In this document: positions 30,067 through 38,563 of the stretch, piece by piece
How the letters are laid out: every line of letters begins with the position of its first letter
Numbering within the stretch: the first letter of the stretch is position 1
Assembly: GCF_018129985.1 (NCBI RefSeq)
Contig: NZ_JAFCKT010000003.1
Span: 404,501-468,500 of the forward strand
Source: Bradyrhizobium sp. SZCCT0148
GTDB taxonomy: Bacteria; Pseudomonadota; Alphaproteobacteria; Rhizobiales; Xanthobacteraceae
DNA: 64,000 nt
Direction of reading: 5' to 3'
The notes under the pieces: generated by a model
The model's database searches: none
Seen by the model: the letters and a program-made list of their open reading frames with translations, nothing else
What the model was told of the DNA's origin: nothing
Made by a program: the position numbers and the translations under genes

Positions 30067-30474
30067 TCAGGCGGCGCTCTTGCGCTTGGCCGCCTTCTTC
30101 GTCGTCGTCTTGGCGGCTTTCTTCTTCTTTGCCGCCTTCTGGGCGGCCAGATAGGCCCCGACCTTCTTCGCGGAATGGCCGGCCGCGGCGACGGCGGCCT
30201 TCAGCTTGGCCGGGGGCACCTTGAATTTGTTCGACCAGTAGCGGACCTCATAGGCCTCGCCCAGCGCGATCCGGCTCTTGTCGGAGGCGCGGTGCTTCTG
30301 GAGCTTGATGTAAGCCTCGACCTTCTTGACGGAATGGCCGACCTTCTTGACGGCGTATTTCAGCTTGGCCGGGGTCACTTTGAACTTCTTCGACCAGTAG
30401 GCGACTTCATATTTTTCGCTGAGAGCAATCAGCGCCCGATCGGTCCCGCCGCGCTTTGCCTTGTTGTCGGCCAT
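30067..30474 (-). CDS. Tandem DUF3606 protein with a histone H1-like lysine/alanine tail
   Basis: A 135-residue, strongly basic protein starting at ATG 30474 with AGGAGGGA upstream. It holds two copies of the DUF3606 unit: ALSEKYEVAYWSKKFKVTPA around residues 16-35, and ALGEAYEVRYWSNKFKVPPA around 69-88, each followed by a helix with VGHS or AGHS. The final 30 residues are almost only Lys, Ala, Thr and Arg, like the tail of bacterial histone H1-like proteins. DNA or RNA binding is inferred from charge; DUF3606 itself has no assigned function. Confidence 0.88.
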   Translation of the reverse strand: MADNKAKRGGTDRALIALSEKYEVAYWSKKFKVTPAKLKYAVKKVGHSVKKVEAYIKLQKHRASDKSRIALGEAYEVRYWSNKFKVPPAKLKAAVAAAGHSAKKVGAYLAAQKAAKKKKAAKTTTKKAAKRKSAA

Positions 30475-30674
30475 GCGTCCCTCCTGCCGTGGAATGCGGG
30501 CCAATCTAGCATGCAACCGGATTCGGAAGGCAAGACGGCAAGCCTGCGTGATTGCGCGAGGCGGCGGTTTTACACCGATGTGTCAAACCCTTGTGCGGCG
30601 TGGCCGCGCCGCGGGCAAAACGGGCGTTCTACTTTGCATGGGGTTGTTTTCGCATTTTTTGCTTGTCGGCCCCG

Positions 30675-31244
30675 TTACGCCTGCTTCATCGTCCGGAAGG
30701 TGATGGAGTAACGACGAGCCTCGACCGGCGGGATACTGTGCTCCCATTGCAAGCGTGCCTCGCCCTCTATCATGTAGAGCGAGCGCGGCCGGGCTTCGAG
30801 CGTGTGGCGTTGCCATTTGTCGCCGCTGCGGCGGCGGAAGCGGAATTTGCAGGCTGAGCCGAGCGACAGGCCGAGGATCTTGTCGAAGTGCGGCTTGTCG
30901 CGGTGCCAGCCGATGCCGACTCCGGCCTCGTACTCGGTACAAAGTATCTGCCGAATGCTGGCTTCCGGCAGCTCCGCCCAGATCTCGGCCTGACGTGCCA
31001 TCGGCATGAGCCAGTCCGGGATCGGCTCCGCCTTGGCGAGCCGCTGCAGCGTGTAGTCATAGCGATAGCCGAACGACGCCACCCGGCGGTTGCCCTCGAA
31101 CGCCCCGAACTGGAAGCGCTCGAGCGGCAATGCTGCGATGCGGCCGATCAAGGATTGCTCGACGGCGGGTTCGATAAAATTGTCCGTGTAGCGAAGGCCG
31201 GCCGGGCTTTCGTCAGGGACGGCAAACAAGCCGAGCTGCGTCAT
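30675..31244 (-). CDS. AlkB-like 2-oxoglutarate/Fe(II) dioxygenase
   Basis: A 189-residue protein of the AlkB family. The iron ligands are visible in GIGWHRDKPHF (HxD) and LQWEHSIPP (distal His), and ARRYSITFRTM has the arginines that bind 2-oxoglutarate. Members demethylate alkylated bases in DNA or RNA, or modify proteins. FRFRRRSGDK and SLYMIEGEAR are typical of the short bacterial AlkB-like group rather than E. coli AlkB itself. GAGGG lies just before the start. Confidence 0.9.
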   Translation of the reverse strand: MTQLGLFAVPDESPAGLRYTDNFIEPAVEQSLIGRIAALPLERFQFGAFEGNRRVASFGYRYDYTLQRLAKAEPIPDWLMPMARQAEIWAELPEASIRQILCTEYEAGVGIGWHRDKPHFDKILGLSLGSACKFRFRRRSGDKWQRHTLEARPRSLYMIEGEARLQWEHSIPPVEARRYSITFRTMKQA

Positions 31245-31324
31245 TCCCTCGCATTTCCGTGATGGAACCTAATGGTGGCTGATGCGACTTACATAAGACG
31301 CGGGGAAAAACATGCGAGGCTGTC

Positions 31325-31465
31325 ATGGCACACAAGCATACCGCCGATCCGGCAGAGATCATGCGGGCGACCGGTCATCCTGAGCTGGAATATGCCGCCG
31401 GCTGGACCATCGCTGGTCTCGTCACCATTGGCACCATCGTCGCCGCCTGGGTGTTCGCAATCTAG
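31325..31465 (+). CDS. Small single-pass membrane protein, 46 residues
   Basis: A short gene starting at ATG 31325 and ending at TAG 31463-31465. The first half is polar (MAHKHTADPAEIMRATGHPE); the second half is one hydrophobic helix (GWTIAGLVTIGTIVAAWVFA), predicting a single membrane span at the C-terminus. GAGG lies about six bases before the start. It is divergent from the AlkB-like gene, and its stop overlaps that of the histidine kinase by three bases. I recognise no family. Confidence 0.62.
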   Translation: MAHKHTADPAEIMRATGHPELEYAAGWTIAGLVTIGTIVAAWVFAI

Positions 31466-33048
31466 GCGATCGGGAATTGGAGTTCGAAGGCGACGCCGGT
31501 TTCGGTCGGCGTCAGCCTGATCGAGCCGCCATGGCTCGCCATCACCGCGCGCGCAATTGCGAGACCCATCCCGGTGCCGCCCTGGTCGCGGCGGGTGGTG
31601 AAGAACGCATCGAAGATCCTGTCTCGGTTCGGCGCCGAAATCGGCTCGCCGTCATTGCTCACCGTCAGACGCAGGGTCGTACGCTCGTCTACAGCCTCAA
31701 GCTTGATCGTCCCGGCCTTGTGCCGCATCGCGTTGTCGGCGAGATGCGACAGCACGATCAGCGCCTTTTCGCCGGACATGCCGATAGGGCGGTCGAGGCT
31801 GCCGCTGGCCTCGATGGCGCTGGCCGGAAACCGGTTCTTGAGGTCGGCGATCACGGGCGCCAGCTCGGTGCGCTCGTTCTGCGGCAGGCTTTCGGCGCGG
31901 GCGAGCTCCCGCAGCCGCTGCGCCATCGCTTCCAGCCGCTGAGTGTCGGACAGGATATTGGCGATGAACGTCTTCTGCTCCGCCGGCGTCAGCCCCTCGG
32001 ACCTGCCCTGATATGAATCCTGCAGCAGCTCGGCGGCGCCCTTGATCGAGGTCAGCGGCGATCTCAGTTCGTGGGTCAGATGGGCCGAGAATGTCGCGAT
32101 ATAGTCGGAGCGACGCGCGAGCTGCTCGGCCATGCCGAGGAAGCTGTGCGAGAGATGGGCGAACTCGCGCGTGCCGTAGTGCCGGAGCGGTTGGAAGGCC
32201 TCGCGGTCGCCGCGGCCGATCCGCACGGCACGGTCGATCAGCTCGCGCATCGGCAGCGTGATGGTGCGCGAGAACACCAGGCCGATCGCGATGGTGCCGA
32301 GGATGACGGCGAGCCCCGCCAGCACGAATTTGGCCCGCTCCTGGTAGAGGTGGTCGAAGATGTTGCTCGGCGTTCGCGTGGTGTAGATCACGCCGGCGAC
32401 GCGGTTGTTGACGATGACGGGCATCGCCGAGAACACATGCACGCCGAGGCCGCGGCTGAAGGAATAGATCGGCGGTGGCGGCTTGTCCGGCACGCGGTTG
32501 CGCAACGTGGCGCGATATTGCCCATGCAGCGCATCGGCGACCTCCTCGATATGGGCGAGCGACTGGCCGACCTCCTGCCGCCCGGCGATCACGACGCCTT
32601 GCGGATCGAGAATGCGAAAGCCTGCCAGGGTCACCTTCTGGGTCTCGCGGATGATCGGCGTCAGCCTTGCGCCGATCTCGACATAGGCGGCCTGCGCGGG
32701 ATGCGGCGCGGCCTGCGCGTCCGGCCGCCGCCGCAGCAGATCGTTGGCGGTGAGGTCGAGCGCGGGACGGATCGGGGTGACCTGGTCGCCGGGGTCGGGC
32801 AGCACGTTCGGCGACACCTCGGCGCCGAGGGTCAGGCCGCCGTCAAGCCTGGCCGTGACCTCCTGTGCAAAGATCGTCGCCAGCACGCGGCTTTGCGCGA
32901 TCAGCTCGGCCTGGGTCTGGCGGATCAGCTGGTTGTCGTAGAGACGAAAGAAGAACAGGCCGACCAGCGGCAGCACTCCAACGGTCGTCAGCACCGCAAA
33001 GATGACGAGCCCCAGCGACGGCCGCCATTTGTCGGGCGCTGCGCTCAT
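31462..33048 (-). CDS. Sensor histidine kinase (CreC-like layout)
   Basis: A 528-residue membrane kinase. Two helices (about 12-34 and 241-260) bracket a large periplasmic sensor region, then a HAMP linker, the phosphorylated His326 in SAHLTHELRSPLTSIKGAAE, and an ATPase domain with SHLADNAMRH (N box), GGTGMGLAIARAV (G box) and HGGSIRL. It shares four bases with the response regulator gene (ATGA), so the two are a translationally coupled pair. The stimulus is unknown; the large periplasmic domain suggests a small molecule or envelope signal. Confidence 0.95.
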   Translation of the reverse strand: MSAAPDKWRPSLGLVIFAVLTTVGVLPLVGLFFFRLYDNQLIRQTQAELIAQSRVLATIFAQEVTARLDGGLTLGAEVSPNVLPDPGDQVTPIRPALDLTANDLLRRRPDAQAAPHPAQAAYVEIGARLTPIIRETQKVTLAGFRILDPQGVVIAGRQEVGQSLAHIEEVADALHGQYRATLRNRVPDKPPPPIYSFSRGLGVHVFSAMPVIVNNRVAGVIYTTRTPSNIFDHLYQERAKFVLAGLAVILGTIAIGLVFSRTITLPMRELIDRAVRIGRGDREAFQPLRHYGTREFAHLSHSFLGMAEQLARRSDYIATFSAHLTHELRSPLTSIKGAAELLQDSYQGRSEGLTPAEQKTFIANILSDTQRLEAMAQRLRELARAESLPQNERTELAPVIADLKNRFPASAIEASGSLDRPIGMSGEKALIVLSHLADNAMRHKAGTIKLEAVDERTTLRLTVSNDGEPISAPNRDRIFDAFFTTRRDQGGTGMGLAIARAVMASHGGSIRLTPTETGVAFELQFPIA

Positions 33049-33749
33049 GCCGTCTTCTCACAGCGGCCGAGCTTGAAGCCGACGCCGTGGATGGTCTCGA
33101 TGACGTTCTCGCAATTGTGCGCCGCGAGCTTGGCGCGGATGTTGCGGATGTGGCTGTCGATGGTGCGGTCGGAGACCTGGATGTTGAGCTGATAGGCCGC
33201 CCGCATCAGCTGCTCGCGGCTGAACACCGACGTCGGCCGGGCCAGGAACGCGCGCAGGATGCCGAACTCGATGGCGGTCAGCTTCAGCGGCGTGCCTGAG
33301 AAGGTCGCGACATGCTGCTCGGGGTCGATCAGCAGGCCGCCTTGCGACAGCGCGGCCGGGCTTGCCTTGGCCTCGCCATTGCGCGGGCTGAGCCGGCGCA
33401 GGATGACGTTGACCCGCGCCACCAGCTCGCGCGGGCTGAACGGCTTCGTCACGTAATCGTCGCCGCCGATTTCGAGGCCGAGGATGCGGTCGATCTCCTC
33501 GTCGCGCGCCGACAGGAACAGGATCGGCACGTCGGAATTCCTACGGATCTCGCGGCAGACATCGAGGCCGTCGAACTCGGGCATGCCGATGTCGAGCACG
33601 ATCAGATCGGGCCTGTCGACGGCAAAGCGGGCGAGCGCCTCCTTGCCGTCGCGCGCCTCGATCACGTCCATGCCGGCTTTCTTCAAGGCGACGCGGATGA
33701 CCTCGCGGATATGGCCTTCGTCGTCGACGATGAGAATGCGATGCGCCAA
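33045..33749 (-). CDS. OmpR/PhoB family response regulator
   Basis: A 234-residue two-domain regulator. The receiver holds the acidic pair in ILIVDDEGHI and phosphorylated Asp53 in LIVLDIGMPEFDGLD. The winged-helix DNA-binding domain is at about 135-230 (LTAIEFGILRAFLARPTSVF, then RTIDSHIRNIRAKL). It lies between the DUF4173 gene, 12 bases upstream, and its kinase, which it overlaps. Confidence 0.95.
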   Translation of the reverse strand: MAHRILIVDDEGHIREVIRVALKKAGMDVIEARDGKEALARFAVDRPDLIVLDIGMPEFDGLDVCREIRRNSDVPILFLSARDEEIDRILGLEIGGDDYVTKPFSPRELVARVNVILRRLSPRNGEAKASPAALSQGGLLIDPEQHVATFSGTPLKLTAIEFGILRAFLARPTSVFSREQLMRAAYQLNIQVSDRTIDSHIRNIRAKLAAHNCENVIETIHGVGFKLGRCEKTA

Positions 33750-33761
33750 GAAACTCTCCGC

Positions 33762-35267
33762 TCACCCTGCCGGCGGGCTGCCGGACTGGTCTTTCGCCTG
33801 CGCGTCCAGCCTGCGCTGCAGCCGCCAGCTCCGAAAGCTCCAGCTCCGCCAGGCCAGATCCTGGCGCTGCTGTTCTACAAGGCGGTCGCGGCGCGACACA
33901 AGACAGCTCTCGGGATTGCCGGACCGCAGCAGGATGGCCTTGTCGATCGCGGGCAGTGCCTGCGGCCCGAGCGTCAGGAGATAGTTGATATCGATCTGCA
34001 GGCCCTTTCCGGATGCCTCCCGGCTGTGTGTGACGTTGTAGTCGGCGATGAAGGCATCGAAGTTCACGAGCGAGCAGCCGTAGAGCACGATCGCGAGCGC
34101 TAGCAGATTGACGCCGACGAGCCATTGGTTGGAGCGGTTGAGGGCGATGCGGGCGACGATCAGGATCAGCCCGAGCGCGACCAGCCCCATCCAGATGAAG
34201 GCCGCGATCCGCCAGTAGGTCAGCATGTAGATGTCGACGTAGAGGTCGAGGCGAAGAATGGAGGAAGCGACGAGGAGCACGTTCTGCCCGACCCAGAGAT
34301 AGACCAGCGGCCGGATCACCTTCGAGTTTTCGGCCGGCCCGCCCGGGCGCATCGCCACCAGCACGAAGGCCGCGGCGAGCAGGGCGGTCACGATCAGCGG
34401 ATAGGCGCCGCGATGTGCGTAACCCGCATAGGTCAGATTGTCCGGCAGCGCCACATGGCCCCAGAGATAGATCCCGTCGAGAATGCACTGCGCCGCGAAC
34501 AGCAAATTGAACAGGATCAGCGAGCGCAGAATGGTGGAGGGACCGAGAAACTCCACCGAGACCAGCGGCGGGAGTGGCGGCACAGGGCCGTCCACGACGG
34601 CGGTGGTGACGATCGTCCTGCGACGCCAGCGTACATGGATGAACGGCCAGACCAGTGCCAGCATCAAGGCCCAGAACAGCACGCGCGGAACGCTGACATA
34701 TTGGAGGAAAAGCTTCGGATTGAGCAGGTAAACCCATTGCTCGATCACCGGATTGGCAGCGGCGAAAAGCGCGACGAAAACCGCGCTGAGTGCTGCAGGG
34801 AGCAGCCAGCGTGCGATGCCGCGGGTCAGCGCCGACGCGTTGAACGCCTGGGGCGCATCGAGGAAAAACCTGAAGGGTCCGAGCAGGACGAAGTTGCGCA
34901 GCGCGCGGGCGCGGTCGGCGAGCCCAATCGTTTCCGCATTGGTCACGAGCAGTAGCGCAATCGCCAGCGACGCGATCAGGATCACGAACGACAGCGTGTT
35001 GAGATCCTCGATAATTGGTACCAGACCGGCGGCGAGGACGGCCGAGCCGATCAGGGCGCGGCGCAGGTCCAGGGACATGTGATTGAAGAGCGCCGACACC
35101 CCGGCGAGCGCGATCGCAAAAAGCGTCAGCGAGAGCCCGATCCGCTGCCCGTAGAACAGCCAGTCGGCGAGTGCGGCCAGCACCAGGGCGAGGCCGACCT
35201 TGGCGGGGATCGAGGCATGACCGATCGGTTTGATGTCCTCTACGATCGTCGAAGCCAGGCTTGTCAT
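33762..35267 (-). CDS. DUF4173/DUF4153-type multi-pass membrane protein
   Basis: A 501-residue inner-membrane protein with about twelve hydrophobic segments. Blocks such as GYAHRGAYPLIVTALLAAAF and YWRIAAFIWMGLVALGLILI are typical of DUF4173, often encoded beside two-component systems. The C-terminal 60 residues are polar and rich in Arg and Gln, presumably cytoplasmic. It is the first gene of an operon with the response regulator and kinase, so it may be their accessory sensor or target. Function is not known for the family. Confidence 0.85.
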   Translation of the reverse strand: MTSLASTIVEDIKPIGHASIPAKVGLALVLAALADWLFYGQRIGLSLTLFAIALAGVSALFNHMSLDLRRALIGSAVLAAGLVPIIEDLNTLSFVILIASLAIALLLVTNAETIGLADRARALRNFVLLGPFRFFLDAPQAFNASALTRGIARWLLPAALSAVFVALFAAANPVIEQWVYLLNPKLFLQYVSVPRVLFWALMLALVWPFIHVRWRRRTIVTTAVVDGPVPPLPPLVSVEFLGPSTILRSLILFNLLFAAQCILDGIYLWGHVALPDNLTYAGYAHRGAYPLIVTALLAAAFVLVAMRPGGPAENSKVIRPLVYLWVGQNVLLVASSILRLDLYVDIYMLTYWRIAAFIWMGLVALGLILIVARIALNRSNQWLVGVNLLALAIVLYGCSLVNFDAFIADYNVTHSREASGKGLQIDINYLLTLGPQALPAIDKAILLRSGNPESCLVSRRDRLVEQQRQDLAWRSWSFRSWRLQRRLDAQAKDQSGSPPAG

Positions 35268-35457
35268 ATGCGAAAAGACCTTTCGTGATGGGTGGCATCA
35301 CGAAGTCTGAACGGTGCTTGTGCAGAAGCCGGGATCATCGTCTGCACGGTTTCAGGAGTCTTTTGCAGTTTTCGTGCAGGCGCGCTTTTGCCTCTCGCCC
35401 GGCGTCAATTGCTTTGATAGGTGCGAAGCATTCGCCCCTCGCAGCGCGTGATGCATC

Positions 35458-36855
35458 ATGCAATTCCTCCGTCGTATCGGTCTCATTCTGCTCTGGCTTG
35501 CCGTGCCCGTCGTCGCATTCGCGGCCGCGAACAAAAACGATCCCTATCTTGTCCCATTGCGCGGCGCCGGAAACATCGCACTTGTCGTCGCAAGCATCGC
35601 GATCGTCATCCTGCTGCTGCGCAAAGGGGGGTGGCGAACCATTACGGGCAAGCTGCTGGTCACGCTCTGGTGCCTGCCGCCGGTCCTGATGTCCGCGGCG
35701 CACCTGAAGTTCGAGCTGCGCAAGCACGACGTCCTCGGCGCAAGTGTCGCTGAGGCGCGACAACTCGGGCCTCATTTCATGGTCGGCTTTTCCTCGTTTC
35801 CCGAGGTCGCGCGCCTTGCCGAGCAGGGATTGATCGGCGGTGTTTATGTGACCCGGCACAACATTCGTGGCCGGACCGTCGCGGCGCTGCGGACCGAGAT
35901 CGCGGCGCTCCAGGATATCAGGCGCGCGGCGGGCCTGCCGCCGCTGGTCGTCGCCGCCGACCAGGAGGGCGGCATCGTCGGGCATCTGGCGCCTCCGCTG
36001 ACCAAGGTGCCGGCGCTGGCGACGCTCGCCGGTCTTGCTCCCGAGGACCAGCAAGCCAAGGCTCAAGAGTTCGGTCGAATCCATGGACGCGAGCTTGCGG
36101 ACCTCGGCGTCAACCTCAATCTCGCGCCGGTGCTCGACCTCAAGCCGCCGGCGCGGCGCAACCGCCTCGATTTCCACACGCTGATCGGCCAGCGCGCAAT
36201 CGCAACCGATCCGGCCGTCGTCAGCACGATCGCGCGCGCCTATGTACGCGGGCTGGAAGAATCCGGCGTCGGCGCCACGCTCAAGCATTTTCCTGGCATC
36301 GGCCGCGTCCGTACCGACACGCATCATTTCAGCGCCAATCTCGACGCGCCGGTCGGGGAGTTGGAAGCAACCGACTGGCTCCCGTTCCGCGAGGTGCTGT
36401 CGCATTCGCGCAGCGCATTGATGGTCGGCCATGTCACGCTCACCGCGGTCGACCCCGAACGCGCCGCCTCGCACTCCAAGCGCGTCGTCGATGGCATTAT
36501 CCGTGAGAAATGGGGCTATCAGGGCGTGGTGATGACCGACGACCTCGTGATGGGTGCGATCTACCAGAACGACGTCTGCAAGGCCGTGGTCGAGGCGATC
36601 AATGCCGGTGTCGACCTGCTGCTGGTCGCCTATGACGGCGCGCAATTCTACCGCGTCTTCGCCTGCGCCCTGGACGGCTCGCGGAAAGGCACGCTTGATT
36701 CAGCAGCGCTGCGCGCGAGCGAGGCGCGGCTGACGCGGGGCTTTCCGATCGAGCAGGCGCGGGCCGCCTCGGGCCAGATCCACCTGGTCGAAACTAGCCC
36801 TTCGCGAATTGACGATAATCAGGCTCGCGGTGAAACCAGAACTCGTAGCCGGTGA
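35458..36855 (+). CDS. Membrane-anchored glycoside hydrolase family 3 (NagZ-like)
   Basis: A 465-residue protein. Two to three hydrophobic segments fill residues 1-85, then a GH3 domain with ADQEGGIVGHL, the family hallmark KHFPGIGRVRTDTHHF, and the nucleophile aspartate in VVMTDDLVMGAI. NagZ-type enzymes remove N-acetylglucosamine from peptidoglycan fragments and feed the beta-lactamase induction signal. E. coli NagZ is cytosolic, so an anchored form is unusual and may act outside the membrane. The last 62 bases overlap the end of the convergent binding-protein gene. Confidence 0.9.
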   Translation: MQFLRRIGLILLWLAVPVVAFAAANKNDPYLVPLRGAGNIALVVASIAIVILLLRKGGWRTITGKLLVTLWCLPPVLMSAAHLKFELRKHDVLGASVAEARQLGPHFMVGFSSFPEVARLAEQGLIGGVYVTRHNIRGRTVAALRTEIAALQDIRRAAGLPPLVVAADQEGGIVGHLAPPLTKVPALATLAGLAPEDQQAKAQEFGRIHGRELADLGVNLNLAPVLDLKPPARRNRLDFHTLIGQRAIATDPAVVSTIARAYVRGLEESGVGATLKHFPGIGRVRTDTHHFSANLDAPVGELEATDWLPFREVLSHSRSALMVGHVTLTAVDPERAASHSKRVVDGIIREKWGYQGVVMTDDLVMGAIYQNDVCKAVVEAINAGVDLLLVAYDGAQFYRVFACALDGSRKGTLDSAALRASEARLTRGFPIEQARAASGQIHLVETSPSRIDDNQARGETRTRSR

Positions 36856-38413
36856 TGCCCTTCTGCATGGCGACGTCGTGGATCGGCTGGTTGAGCGGAA
36901 CGACCGGCACGTCGCGGATGCAGAGCGCGATGAAATCCTTCACCGCCTTGTCGTATTCGGCGGTATCAGTGGTGAAGCGGGCCTTGTCGATCAGCGCGTC
37001 CATCTCCTTGTTCTGGTAGGAGGAGATGTTGAAGATCGAATTGTTGCCGTGGAAATTCGAGTAGAAATAATATTCGGGATAGTCGAGCCAGCCGCTGAAC
37101 CGGTTGAGCGCAAGCGGCAGCTCCTTTTTGTTCAGTGTCGTGCGCCAGTTGGCGCCCGGTATTTTTTCGATTGATGCCTTGATGCCGATCTTGGCGAGAC
37201 TCTCCTGGATCAGGATCGCCGTGGGTTCGCCGACGGTTGCGGTGCCCGTGTCGAGCGAGAGCGTCGTCTCCAGGCCGGTTTCGAAACCTGCTTCCTTCAT
37301 CAAGGCCTTGGCCTTGTCCAGGTCTGTGACATAGGGAAACGGCTGCGGCCAGACCGGCTTCGAGACTTCAGCCGCTCCTCCGTACATCGGAACGGAACGG
37401 CCGAAGAATGCGCTGCTCTGGATCTGCTCATATGGCATCGCCCAGGCGACGGCCTGGCGCAGCTTCATATTATCGAACGGCGGCTTTGCGGTGTTCAGGG
37501 CAACGTACCAGAGCGCGTTGGGGATCGGCACGCCCGACACCTTGACCTTGCCTTCCCTGATGAGCTGGTCGAAATCGCGCGGCGCAAAGCCGCTGGACAA
37601 GTCGGCGTCGCCCCGCTCCAGCATAGCGCGACGCGTTCCGCCGGAGGGAACGTCTCGCGCGATCACGCGCCTGATCTTCGGCAAGGGTCCGCTCTTCCAG
37701 TCGTCGAAACGCGCCAGCACGGTCTCGCTGCCGGGCTTCCAGCTTTCGATCTTGTAGGCGCCCCCGCCGGCCTCGTTGTTCCTGAGCCACGTCAATGCCC
37801 AGGGGTCGTCCGGACTAGCATTCTTCTTCGCCAGTTCCGAGTTGATGATGAAGGGCACGACCACGGCGACGTTGAACAGCAGCATCTTGTCCTTGCGGAC
37901 ATAGTCGATGCGGAAGGTGTGATCGTCGACGACCAAGAACTGCTCGGGCTTTTCCAGCGATCCCGCCGACATCTGGAAGGTCGGGAAGCCGCCGACCTTC
38001 ACCGCGCGGTCGAACGACCATTTGACGTCCTTGGCGGTAACAGGCGTGCCGTCGTGGAATTTCGCGTCCCTACGAAGCTTGAAGGTGCAGGACATGCCAT
38101 CGGCTGCGACCTCCCAGCTCTCGGCGAGTTCGGGCGCGAGTTTCTCGCGATCATACGATATCGTTCCGTCCGGCAGCGTTTTGGAGGCGTAGGAAAGGAG
38201 GCGGTCGTAGCAATTCCACGAGAGCCCGTTCACGGTCTGGTTGGCGCCGACGCCCTGCATGTCCAGCGAGTTCGGACCCAGCTCCTGCACCACCAGCAGC
38301 GTCTCGCTACGTCCCTGCGCCCAGGCAAGGGGCGGAGCGACGGCACTGATGCCGGCGGCGCCTACGCCGCCGATCACGCTGCGGCGGCTGATATGAAAGA
38401 GCGAACGGCTCAT
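36794..38413 (-). CDS. Tat-exported ABC transporter peptide/solute-binding protein (family 5)
   Basis: A 539-residue periplasmic binding protein of the DppA/OppA type. The N-terminus has a twin-arginine signal (SRRSVIGG followed by a hydrophobic run and APPLAWAQG). The family signature appears in LAESWEVAADGMSCTFKLRR and AKFHDGTPVTAKDVKWSFDR. I start at ATG 38413, preceded by GGAGG; the longer open frame would bury the signal peptide. No permease or ATPase genes lie next to it, so it is an orphan binding protein. Its 3' end overlaps the GH3 gene. Confidence 0.93.
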   Translation of the reverse strand: MSRSLFHISRRSVIGGVGAAGISAVAPPLAWAQGRSETLLVVQELGPNSLDMQGVGANQTVNGLSWNCYDRLLSYASKTLPDGTISYDREKLAPELAESWEVAADGMSCTFKLRRDAKFHDGTPVTAKDVKWSFDRAVKVGGFPTFQMSAGSLEKPEQFLVVDDHTFRIDYVRKDKMLLFNVAVVVPFIINSELAKKNASPDDPWALTWLRNNEAGGGAYKIESWKPGSETVLARFDDWKSGPLPKIRRVIARDVPSGGTRRAMLERGDADLSSGFAPRDFDQLIREGKVKVSGVPIPNALWYVALNTAKPPFDNMKLRQAVAWAMPYEQIQSSAFFGRSVPMYGGAAEVSKPVWPQPFPYVTDLDKAKALMKEAGFETGLETTLSLDTGTATVGEPTAILIQESLAKIGIKASIEKIPGANWRTTLNKKELPLALNRFSGWLDYPEYYFYSNFHGNNSIFNISSYQNKEMDALIDKARFTTDTAEYDKAVKDFIALCIRDVPVVPLNQPIHDVAMQKGITGYEFWFHREPDYRQFAKG

Positions 38414-38563
38414 GGGGGCCTCCTGTCCGGTAATGTCCGGCATCGAGAGGCAAGGTGTGTGCCACCGGGCACGGATGATCGTGCCGGTGTCGTAGCTGAC
38501 CGCCCCGCGCATCTGCGCGAGGCGGTTTCAGTCGATACGTCCGTGCGTCGCGACAGGCGCTTC

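Noticed and set aside
33541..35301. 586-codon frame on the minus strand overlapping the DUF4173 and response regulator genes
   Set aside because: It is a shifted-frame shadow, rich in Arg and Pro, across two well-supported genes.
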